A stretch of 64,000 bases of DNA, taken from assembly GCA_035222895.1 (NCBI GenBank), contig JAVYIG010007236.1, positions 1-64,000 on the forward strand, written 5' to 3'. Source of the DNA: Strongylocentrotus droebachiensis. Lineage: Eukaryota; Echinodermata; Echinoidea; Camarodonta; Strongylocentrotidae. Position 1 is the stretch's first letter. Each line of letters begins with the position of its first letter. A model generated the notes under the pieces. It ran no database searches. It was not told the DNA's origin and saw only the letters and a list, made by a program, of their open reading frames with translations. Positions 55,746 to 64,000 of the stretch are shown here, in pieces. Position numbers and translations under genes: made by a program.

Positions 55746-55988
55746 ACACAGATCCTCCTATACTGACATGTTCCCATGTAACTCTCCATCGCGATACACC
55801 AAACACCTTTTCTGGATTGACGAATGGTACAACCTATACTTACCAAGATGCAAGTGCTGACCCGAATGGGGTAACTTATAACGTCTCAGAAGATTACCTG
55901 TTTCCTCCAGGATTGACACCAGTAACACTGTTGGCAGTCGATGCATTTAACAACTCAGATTCCTGCCAATTCTACGTACAGAACACAC
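55746..55988 (+). CDS. Exon: HYR-type domain B4
   Basis: 81 codons, two fewer than B1-B3 because 'LDLDLDSPNT' is replaced by 'LHRDTPNT' (6-bp deletion, frame kept). 'CSHVT' loses the first sequon. The rest is conserved: 'TTYTYQDASADPNGVTYNVS', 'EDYLFPPGLTPVTLLAVDAF', 'NNSDSCQFYVQNT'. Acceptor TTTTGTTATAG, donor CACAC/GTAGGT, phase 1 to 1. Open frame past the donor to 56146. Confidence 0.88.
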
Positions 55989-56341
55989 GTAGGTCTGATG
56001 AGACATTGTTTCATGAAGAATATTGTTCGTCCAGTGATATTGCAATTATTAGCGATGTTACAATCAATTACTGGAAGAACTTGGAACTGTTACACGACAT
56101 GTTGCAAATTGCCCCTAGGTTCTTCGGGAGGTATAATTCACCCTGATGAGGCATTTTGCACTGCAAATCTTGATATTTTACCACTTCTGATAAGGATGCT
56201 TGAGTTAAACTTTTGCAAGGGAATTCGCTATTTTACGAGCAAATATTTGATAATTTAGGAAATCCAATTTTGATGTTGTTACATTAGCCTTTACTTACTG
56301 AGTTACTAACTGTCTCTTAATATCATTCTAATTTTTTGCAG

Positions 56342-56614
56342 TTACCGAGTTGCCCGTCAACTGTCCGGACTTTGATCGCATAATAGGCACTGATCCAGAA
56401 CAAGCGACGTATACTTTTAGCCCAGATTTCGGGGCAGATGACGTCACCAAATCTGTAGATGATTACAGATATCACGGAGGTGGTGTCTCGGTAAATATTA
56501 CTCTAGGAGGTTCCCCGGTTGGCAGCGGTGTGTCCATAGGGACACACGACGTGATTGCACTCATCTATGATGACGAATTGAATAAGAGTTGCACAGGAAC
56601 ATACCATGTTCAAG
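56342..56614 (+). CDS. Exon: HYR-type domain A5
   Basis: 91 codons: 'TELPVNCPDFDRIIGTD', 'YTFSPDFGADDVTKSVDDYR', 'VSVNITLGGSPVGSGVSIGT', 'HDVIALIYDDELNKSCTGTY', 'HVQG'. It is the most divergent of A1-A5. It shares 'VNCPD', 'KSV' and 'HDVIALIYDDEL' with A1, marking these two as the outer, older copies. Sequon NIT. Acceptor TTTTTTGCAG, donor CAAG/GTAATA, phase 1 to 1. Confidence 0.88.
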
Positions 56615-57147
56615 GTAATACATTTAACATTTTATTTTATTTGTAATTTATCACAAAATGATAATGCAATATGCAATTAAGAGGAAGTGAATTGGCATTA
56701 AGAAAATGAATTTACTTGTTAATTCATTAATATTGGGTAATAAGGGCCAACAAAAGTTTAGACAAAAATATGTCGATATGTTATTGTTAAACATGTCCTT
56801 TTAGCAAATTTAAAGTTGCTCTGTGTAATGTACTTTTGTCTTTTGTTGTCTCATACGTTACTTCATAGTGTGGTATATTACAAACAATGTACATTTACAT
56901 CATAATGTTTATTGGTGTGTGCTCGGATGTTTTTAGTGCTGTTCACTTCATACAGTCAAAGGGTATAAAATAATTATAAGTATGATAATGATAGTAATAC
57001 TACTGTTACCACTAATAATAATAGTACTTATTGTTATTATCAGTGGTAGCAGTAAGTCATTTTTTATCCGTATCAGACATCTGACCAGTGGTTTTGCAAA
57101 ATCATATTACACTTGTTTTTAATGATAAGAGGGCAAAACGGTCATTA
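56615..57147. other. Intron sequence
   Basis: AT-rich, with a small (TAA/TTA)n inverted patch near 56985-57045. No gene recognised. Confidence 0.35.
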
Positions 57148-58348
57148 TAAGACTTATATACCTCACTTTAGAAATCAGGCCATCTGATCGGTCGAATTTG
57201 GAGTCGTGATTTTAGCCATTCCCGTTGAGCAACGGAAAATGCCAATAACGGTTAATAGTCCAAAAGTGAGATTCCTTTAAAATTCCGGTTCCCATGAAAA
57301 TAGTAAAATTTTGCTGCTTTTCCCTTTGGTTTACGTGTTGTTTAAATTGTCATTGTGCGAGCGCGGACACCATAAAGTGCTTTTTGTCTGCGATTCCCAA
57401 ATTATTGAAAATTTCAGTCATTGTTCAAGTTAAGATTAACAGGCATGGCTCAGATTTTCTGTGATGTCTTAACCAATCTTGACTCAATAAAAGGATAAGG
57501 TAAGAATTCTTGGTTCTTGGTAGATTTTTGTTTCAATGCGGCATGTAAAAGACAAATCGACTGCATTAATATTCGAAGTCTGGCTGCTTTATATGCTCTC
57601 GGGAACTAGCAGATCCTGCCATTACCCCCTCAGCGCGCCGCCCACCCAGACACGCCTCAGGGTAATGGCAGGATCCGCGCGCGTAAAACAGCCAGGCCTC
57701 TCAAAGCAGTGGATATCTCTATAGTATTACCCTTTCATGAAAAAGCCTGTGGACTTTACATGTAAGAAAAAAAAGGCTATGGACTGTACATGTTAAAAAA
57801 GCAGTAAATAGTATAGATATAATGACTGCTATGAGAGGAAAAGTTGTTGTAAGGCTCAAGGAGACGTGATATCCTGACATCACCCCGAACCATGCCAAGG
57901 GGGGGGGGGGGGGGGGTGATAGCAGGATGTAACGTCCCCGAGAGCTTTATCAAATAAATATTTCTCGAATATTAAAGCAGTCTTTATATCTTTTATATAC
58001 CGAATTCACAAACAAATCTACAAAGAATGTTTACCTTATCCCTTTTTTAGTAAAGACTGATTAAGGCATCACAGAAAATCTGAGACACTGTCTGTAAATC
58101 TTCGCTGGAAAGTTGCCAAAATATTACAATCATTCGGGAATCGCAAAAACATGCACTGTATTTTTTTATCCGCGCTCGCACAAATATACTCGTTACACGT
58201 AAACCAATAGGATCTCACCAAAACGTATTTATGCGAGCATCTTTTAAAAGACTATCGACCGGTAGGCGGGCATGGTTAAAATTACGACTCCGTTTTCGAC
58301 CAATCAGATAGCTAGATTTCTAAAGAGAGGTATATAAAGTCTTGTATT
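57148..58348. mobile_element. 1.2-kb foldback element in the A5-B5 intron
   Basis: The left arm (about 57148-57510) and right arm (about 58030-58348) mirror each other: 'ATAAGACTTATATACCTC', 'TTTAGAAATCAGGCCATCTG', 'GCGAGCGCGGACACCATA', 'CAGATTTTCTGTGATG' and 'ATAAAAGGATAAGGTAA'. Inner segments also pair ('ATATTCGAA' and 'GCTCTCGGGAAC' with 'CCCGAGAGC'). Inner palindromes include 'GATCCTGCCATTACCC', and an 18-G run lies at 57899-57916. It is non-coding. Confidence 0.85.
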
Positions 58349-59119
58349 TACCGGTAGTCCAACATCCGGGAACTTTGCAATCAAACAGTGCATTTTTTCT
58401 TTTCTCTTGCGAACAAGTGCCATTTCTATAGGTTTACACGTAAAATAAGCAGATGGTCGACTCTTTGTGTGCGTGGTGCAGCAGGCAGCAGTAATGCAGC
58501 GCGTAGTCGAAATAGCTCGCGCAACTATACGGCGTGTGTGTATGTACGTAACAATGGAAATCATAAACAGCACGAGGAATTGCGCTAAATTATGAAGAAT
58601 GGTAGGCACATGCATGTATTGGATTATGTAAAATATTGTGTAATCTCTGATCTAACGTTCTTTTGTGCGCCCCCTAATTCCTATCACTTATCCTAATTTT
58701 AATTCTAGGCGTAGACACAAAATAAATAAACTGTAATTGGCGTACTCCGTTGTTAGCTAGTAGGTGCAGCTAGGATATAGGGTAGTTCCGTTGTACGCGG
58801 CTCCTACGCCTGCAAAGTGTCGGGAGAGGTGCTAGCAAAGCAGGCGTATGAAAGTAATATTTCCATTTGGGGCTCTAGATGTCTGATGTGGATAATAATA
58901 CTAATATTGACTGGCTCCCACTTTCGGGAGATACAACATATTTCCCTCGTCTACGACTTTGGTAATATGAATCTAGTTCAGGCAATATATGTTGTATCCC
59001 CCTCAAGGTCAGTAAATATTATAGTATTAGTATTATTATCATAATAAGAGTTGCCACTTGTTGAGCGTTCATCTCCGTCACACAGTGACGGAGATGAACG
59101 TGATTTGACTTTATTGTTC
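58349..59119. other. Intron sequence with a perfect 16-bp hairpin
   Basis: No gene is recognised. 59066-59100 is a perfect stem, CGTTCATCTCCGTCAC and its complement around a 3-base loop. 58880-59040 holds a loose inverted pair of 'ATAATACTAATA' words. Confidence 0.5.
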
Positions 59120-59300
59120 TGGTCATAGCTGAGTCACCTAAGTAACAAGCACTCAAGGATATCAGTTACCTATTTACACCTGGGTGGAGAGTGGCAATCA
59201 TAGATTGACGTGTCGACCAAGGGACGTTAATGCTGGGCTATTAGAACTCCGTAACTGTTGATGTACAGTCTGGTGGCTTAACCACTAGACCACAACACTT
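59120..59300 (-). mobile_element. tRNA-derived SINE remnant
   Basis: The minus strand starts near 59300 with a tRNA-like 'TTGTGGTCTAGTGGTTAAG' (A box). The B box is degenerate. The body, read on plus as 'TTTACACCTGGGTGGAGAG', 'CGACCAAGGGACGTTAATGC', matches the tail in the 54820-55585 insertion. Confidence 0.6.
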
Positions 59301-59448
59301 GTACACACATACACATATATTATAACCCTATAAGTGGCAAAAAAATAGCTTGATATTAATCAATCGTACACGTGACAATAATAATCCGTATCTCATGAAA
59401 ATATTTACATTAGCTAACCGCAACGTATTCATCGATTTGATTTGACAG

Positions 59449-59682
59449 ATGATGAATCTCCTTTTATAAAGTGTTCCAACCTGACTGTACCGTTTGGTAA
59501 CGTTGTGGCTAATTATGACGCTGCTGTTTCGGATAATGTCGATGAACCGTCGTCACTTCGGGTTGATTTTGCTCCAAAGCAACCGGGTCAAAGGTTAGAT
59601 CCAGGCGTCAATGAAATATCAGCAACTGTCACCGATTCAGCTGGAAACATCAATAGCACCCTCTGTTATATTGATATACAAA
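59449..59682 (+). CDS. Exon: HYR-type domain B5
   Basis: 78 codons: 'DDESPFIKCSNLTVPFGNVV', 'ANYDAAVSDNVDEPSSLRVD', 'PGQRLDPGVNEISATVTDSA', 'GNINSTLCYIDIQ'. The start D.ESP.IKCSN aligns with D.DPPILTCSN of the other B exons, and the end L.PG.N.ISATVTDSAGN...C is a canonical HYR end. Sequons NLT and NST. Acceptor TTTGACAG, donor CAAA/GTGAGT, phase 1 to 1. It is shorter and more canonical than B1-B4, so it probably escaped the recent duplications. Confidence 0.85.
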
Positions 59683-61344
59683 GTGAGTTTTTATTAATAT
59701 AAGTAGATATTCATTGATTTTAAAAACTAACTTAATTTCATTAGTTGAAACTTTGATTCGACAAGGTGATCACAATTCAATGCTTGGAAACATTCGAAGT
59801 AATGTTCATTATAAATTATAAAACGCTTAAATACGGCCCCGGCATAGCACCTGAAGAGCTCTTCGAACGCTGCTGAGATGTGTGAGATCACAGTATGGAC
59901 ACGATTTGCACAAGCAGACGATGTCCCATAACATCTCACACATTTCCAGTGCCTGTGTTTTCATCTTCTCTTGAGTTCTTTCTCTTACTTCACTACCGTC
60001 AGGCTAAATGCATAATCTATTGCCTCACTTTAAACCCCGCCCATGGTTTTATTTTGATGACAAATGCAGCGATGCAAAAATAAAGGAATCTGTCGCTCTA
60101 GACAAAACATAACGCCGTTGAATATTCAGCTGCACACACCGCGGTATGTTCGGCGTTTCAAGAGGGAACAAATGCCGTCCTTAATATCATTCCGGGGGGG
60201 TTTCAATTCGAAAGTCTGGTTTCTTTGATTGTTAATTAACCCCTATCCTGTGTTTTTACAAGCAAAAGATTTTAGTTATTGGAATCGGGTCATATTCTCT
60301 TTTGAATGGTTTGACATGCCATCACATTTATATACACTAAACTCATTATAATTTGACAAATAAAAGCTTTGCAATTATGTTTATTCTGTATGGGATGCCG
60401 TCTGCTTGGGCAGTATTGGTCCGTATAGTGACGTCATTAAAACATCGTTATTTTTCCGGCGAATCTCTCGTATATCCCAGCTGCTATGCAGGTGGTTGTA
60501 TTTGTAATTTTAAATGACCCGATATGTAGTTGACCTAAAACTTGTACGATGGCCATCTGTTAGCTTACCAGTTTCTAGTCATACATTAGTTGACATATTT
60601 GTGATTTTCTTTGAAGTTCACCTTTAATTTACACTCTATAAGCATATGACGCATTCTGCATTGCCCATGTAAACAGTCGGGTTTTCTTCATATATTCTTA
60701 AATAGCTGTAATTCAGTCAAGGACCGAACACCCATTATAGAGTTAATGCAAATGCTTACCAGTAACTTGGTAGTTTGGAGATTCCCATTATTTAATAGGA
60801 GTATGTAGCTATATACTAATATCACTGCTTTTGTGTCAGAACGGGAAGTGAACAATAAACATCTTGTAAAAGTAATATATATGTCAGAGAAAATAATCGC
60901 TTTGAATGCGTTTTCTACATAAACATGTCATCATCAGAGTATATTATAACCTACACATATTACCTGTATTATTCAAAATAAAAGAGAATTATAATACAAA
61001 AATGGCATACATATCTTATATCTGTAGCAAAATCCACAAAAAAAAATCAAAATATGGGATATATAAATTTACATTGCAAACAACAAGGCAAGATTGACCA
61101 TTACAGTTCTACGCGCTAGTTAGCTAATGCAAACGCCAGTCGATTTATCCCCTTCCAAAAGCTTTCTTTCCCACCAAAATGTGTTAGATTCCCACCTTTC
61201 TTTGCTAACATTTTATAGATTGAATTTATCCTTTTCATTTATTTATCTATTGATAGTCGGTTTCATTACCGCTGTTATATATTTCATGTAATTCTGAGCC
61301 TTATTTTGTTGCTTTAATTTCCCTCCTCACATTTTTCCTTACAG
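59683..61344. other. Intron sequence
   Basis: AT-rich. 59875-59945 has an imperfect stem ('GAGATGTGTGAGAT' with 'ATCTCACACAT'). No coding or mobile gene recognised. Confidence 0.35.
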
Positions 61345-61620
61345 TGACAGAGTTGCCAGTCGAGATTTTGCAGGCATCCGCTGCTTATGACAGAAACACA
61401 TACAGTCTTTTCTTCCGTGGTCATCTCAACGAGGGCCTGACCTCTCTGAATTTCGCGTTCTATGGTGACGTCATATATGACCCCATTGTTGTTAATGGAG
61501 TGGAACAATTTCAGCCAGCAGATCTGTCGCCTGGCGTTAACAACATCAGGATTGAAGTAACAGATGGAGTCTTGTCAAAAACCCTCCAGTTTGTTCTAAA
61601 TGTGTCAAGCAATCAACCAG
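61345..61620 (+). CDS. Exon: HYR-like domain A6, lacking both cysteines
   Basis: 92 codons: 'MTELPVEILQASAAYDRNTY', 'SLFFRGHLNEGLTSLNFAFY', 'GDVIYDPIVVNGVEQFQPAD', 'LSPGVNNIRIEVTDGVLSKT', 'LQFVLNVSSNQP'. The opening TELPV matches the A exons and 'LSPGVNNIRIEVTDG' matches the HYR end, but both disulphide cysteines are absent, at the expected places 'VEIL' (for VDCP) and 'SKTLQF' (for SKTCTG). Acceptor CCTTACAG, donor CCAG/GTAAAC, phase 1 to 1. Confidence 0.8.
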
Positions 61621-62222
61621 GTAAACCAATTTCATATTAATGATTTCGAATAGACAGCTCCTTCAAGTTAAAATGTGATAATTTTTTTTTTTTTAAATTT
61701 ATGACTCTCAATAGATGTTCCCCACACTTCAGGAAGTTTTTGCGCATAATAAATGCATTTACCTCAACTATCTTATTAATATTTTTAAAGATATCTTAAA
61801 TTCTCTATATTAAATCTGGCTAATGGAAGAGAACTTACAAACTTACAAATAAAAGACCGTTTAAATGAGATTACTGTTCAACTGTTTTCTTATATAGAAT
61901 GTCAAAAGAGCTTTTGCACGGAAATTCAAATTCTTTCTTTACAGAACAAGATCCCATTCAGTTTTAAAACTACTTGTTATGATATCGTCTGTCACGTGTG
62001 TGTAAGAGGTGTGTATAGGGGTGTGTCGTGTGTGTCTTTGCATGTGTTTAATGCGGGATAGCTGGAGAGGTGTTCCGGCGTGGAGGTGCCTGGATGCTCC
62101 ATTTTATCTTATTCTTTTAATGCAACCTTTCTTAAAATTGTGATGATTGTTAAATGTTATGTTGAAATGTAATCTTTGTCTGTATTTATATATTTACATT
62201 TGTATGTACATGTATAGCACCC
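61621..62222. other. Intron sequence
   Basis: AT-rich, with a short GT-rich patch near 61995-62045. No gene recognised. Confidence 0.35.
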
Positions 62223-63184
62223 GTAACCCTTACTGTACTGGGGGGGGGGGGGGGGGGGCCTGGGAGCCCCCCCTCTACATTTTCGGAGATCGCGCCGCAA
62301 CCGCTTGGAATTTTGAATTGTCGTTTCATGACTTTTTTCCTTCAATTCTTGCGCATATTTTGATATCATTTTCGTCAAAATCGGATATACCTGTAAGGTG
62401 TTACATAACAATTAGTATGCGCATGTCATCAAAAAAGTGCTATAATTGCATATATTCATGTACAAGCAGAAATGTGAAGATATGAATTGATATCAAATTG
62501 CTTTTATATGTTTCTCAGAGTAACTTGATGTATTCCAGAACAAAAAAAATACATTAGAAATAAAACAATAGATATAATAAGAAATAAAAAACGATAAAAT
62601 ACATAAGAAAATAAATAGTTGAAAATCGCATCAAATTTGCATAAATTATCATTATTAATTACATCAAATAATTATTTTGTGTAAGAAAAAAAGTTTTATA
62701 TGAATAATGAGTTTCAACATTCAAAAAGTGGAGTCTGACAATTTTTGTAATGATTCTAGTTCCCTAAATATAGTTCCAGCTTTTATATTCATGAATGCGT
62801 AATTTGCATATTCATAATTTATGCAAATTAACCTATGCATTTTCAAATATCATACAAATAATGAAACCTCATGAATTTGAGATGAAGGAAACATTTATTC
62901 AATACATTTTTAAGATTCTTCACAAGTCTACGGACAAATATGTAGAGTTTTCTGTAAAATGCATAAAATTAGCATTTTGCATTATTAATTAGGCTATAAC
63001 GACAACAATTTGCATATTAGGAAAAAACTAATTATACCATCTTGTTCCTTACATAAATATCTACAAATATACATGTTCATCGGACATTCGACGGCCGAGA
63101 TCATAGGGGGGGGGGGGGTCATGGGAGGTCCCCCCCCCCCCCAGTCAGAGGGTGCTCAAAATAGCCCAGTACAGTAAGGGTTAA
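62223..63184. mobile_element. piggyBac-like MITE, copy 2
   Basis: CCCTTACTGTACTGGG at 62227 is mirrored to 63180 and followed by TTAA (63181-63184). The left flank is GTAA, a one-base change from TTAA. The interior parallels the copy at 46301 in order: G run, C run, 'CTTGCGCAT', A-rich core with 'AATACATAAGAAAATA', 'ACGGCCGAGATC', then G and C runs. Confidence 0.8.
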
Positions 63185-63524
63185 ATGTCCAAAGGCAAAT
63201 TTTATTTATTTTTTACACGACAATAAATTATCTTGAATCTTGAATCTTGAAGAAACAGTAAATTGAGACTAGGGACTTGTAATGCTTACAAAGAAGCGTA
63301 AAAGACTATTGCACCGCTTTATAAACGTGGTTTTAGATGTACGATTCATTTCGTCAGCCAACCGATTTTAAAATCATGATTTCAAAATATCTTTCAGTAA
63401 TCAAATCTTCACAAGTGTATGATAAGCATCAAGACCTGTAATGTGGCTCGTCATTTAGATCATTTAGTATTCTTTTCCTTTGAATCTTTTCCTTTGAATT
63501 TTCTTTTCTTTTCTCTTGAAATAG

Positions 63525-63652
63525 TAAATCATGCACTGCCTGGCAACGTGGTTTTGGCAAGAATTAAAGGCACCGACGCAACCTTTACACAAGACCTATT
63601 GGACGACACGACTACAACATTTAAAAACATCGCATTGGAGCTCCAATCAAAT
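63525..63652 (+). CDS. Exon: start of a SEA domain
   Basis: 43 codons: 'VNHALPGNVVLARIKGTDAT', 'FTQDLLDDTTTTFKNIALEL', 'QSN'. The F.....D..T..FK..A.EL..N pattern is the first half of a SEA domain, found outside the cell close to the membrane in glycosylated proteins and often self-cleaving at a GS[V/I]V site in its second half, which is beyond this exon. Acceptor GAAATAG at 63524 is phase 1. The donor AAT/GTAAGA at 63653 is strong and leaves in phase 0. The next exon is past the window edge. Confidence 0.75.
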
Positions 63653-63843
63653 GTAAGAAACTGATAATACATGAACTACAAAATAGTTCTTTCGCAAGAA
63701 TTATGTGAAGGTTCTTTTCTTCTTTACTTGTTGTTTGCACCTCGGTGAGAGGGGGGAGGGGCACATTATTTATATTGATTCTTTTACTTTAATGGCATAC
63801 AGTATATTTATGATATATATATATGTGTATATGTGTACATGTC

Positions 63844-64000
63844 AGTAGGGTACGCAGGATTCTTTCAAGGGGGGGGGGGGGGAGAGGACACTTTTCTTGT
63901 TGTTTTGTCTTGAAATTTGCAAATTTGACATTTTGCTCCGTTGGGGGGGGGGGGGGGGTGGTAAGGTCATCTTTGTTAAAGTCGGCCGTTGGCATATTTT
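63844..64000 (+). repeat. Terminus of a 'GGGTACGCAGGATT' poly-G repeat, cut by the window edge
   Basis: AGTAGGGTACGCAGGATTCT, then G runs at 63871-63882 and 63943-63958. Homologous to the terminus at 18236. Confidence 0.65.

Larger units (their letters stand above)
2222..63652 (+). other. Gene span: multi-exon LDLR-B / HYR / SEA extracellular protein (partial at both ends)
   Basis: This is the model for the only host gene seen. Exons are 2222-2387, 40626-40922, 42291-42557, 43977-44264, 47900-48172, 48583-48831, 51198-51470, 52056-52304, 52664-52936, 53521-53769, 54129-54401, 55746-55988, 56342-56614, 59449-59682, 61345-61620 and 63525-63652. All have AG acceptors and GT donors, and every junction from 40922 to 63525 is phase 1. 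The domain order is YWTD beta-propeller repeats, thirteen HYR-type domains and a SEA domain. Known HYR proteins (for example hyalin) are extracellular adhesion or matrix proteins, and SEA domains usually sit next to a membrane in glycosylated proteins, so a large cell-surface glycoprotein is inferred. The first coding exons and any transmembrane segment lie outside the window. The join between 2387 and 40626 is out of phase by one base and is the weakest part of the model. Confidence 0.7.

Overview
The window is eukaryotic, AT-rich, intron-dominated genomic DNA. It most likely comes from a marine invertebrate deuterostome, with an echinoderm as best guess. The grounds are a gene of hyalin-repeat (HYR), LDLR-class-B and SEA exons with canonical GT/AG introns, a degenerate TTAGGG telomere-type patch, and an exceptional load of small DNA transposons, foldback elements and decayed LINE/MULE copies. 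The species cannot be fixed from sequence alone.

Only one host gene can be supported, on the + strand, and it is open at both ends. Its exons are: an LDLR-class-B (YWTD) repeat at 2222-2387; a second YWTD-like exon at 40626-40922; then thirteen HYR or HYR-like exons between 42291 and 61620; and the first part of a SEA domain at 63525-63652. From 40626 to 61620 every exon starts and ends in phase 1, so each is a symmetrical, frame-neutral cassette. The HYR exons alternate strictly between two types, A (core 'TELPV-C..', 91 codons) and B (core 'D.DPPI.TC', 83 codons): A0 B0 A1 B1 A2 B2 A3 B3 A4 B4 A5 B5 A6, then SEA. The part from 40626 onward encodes about 1,280 residues. It looks like the extracellular part of a large, heavily N-glycosylated secreted or single-pass membrane protein: a beta-propeller, then a stalk of paired HYR domains, then a membrane-proximal SEA module.

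Layout. 1-40.6 kb: one intron (or more, if exons were missed) of about 38 kb between the YWTD exons, packed with satellites, minisatellites and nested mobile elements. These include a MULE broken by two LINEs (5.8-10.1 kb), a hAT-like element with a near-perfect 8-bp duplication (16.3-16.9 kb), a 3.2-kb giant inverted repeat (22.0-25.2 kb), and a 6.7-kb element (31.9-38.6 kb) that carries a decayed nuclease-like gene and itself hosts a hAT element and a LINE. A 0.94-kb palindrome ends 30 bp before the 40626 exon. 40.6-47.9 kb: the YWTD exon, A0 and B0, separated by introns holding minisatellites, foldbacks and a piggyBac-like element. 47.9-56.6 kb: the A/B tandem array, including nearly identical 1,465-bp duplicated modules and two later insertions. 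56.6-64 kb: B5, A6 and SEA, with a 1.2-kb foldback and a second piggyBac-like element between them.

The most interesting biology is the HYR array. Recent unequal duplication of an A+B exon pair left introns about 1% different, while the A exons between them differ by about 6% and look mosaic, which suggests gene conversion or exchange focused on the A exon. No promoter, transcription start, poly(A) site, rRNA, functional tRNA or CRISPR array was recognised. Exon calls rest on reading frame, splice sites, phase and domain pattern; no transcript evidence was available.
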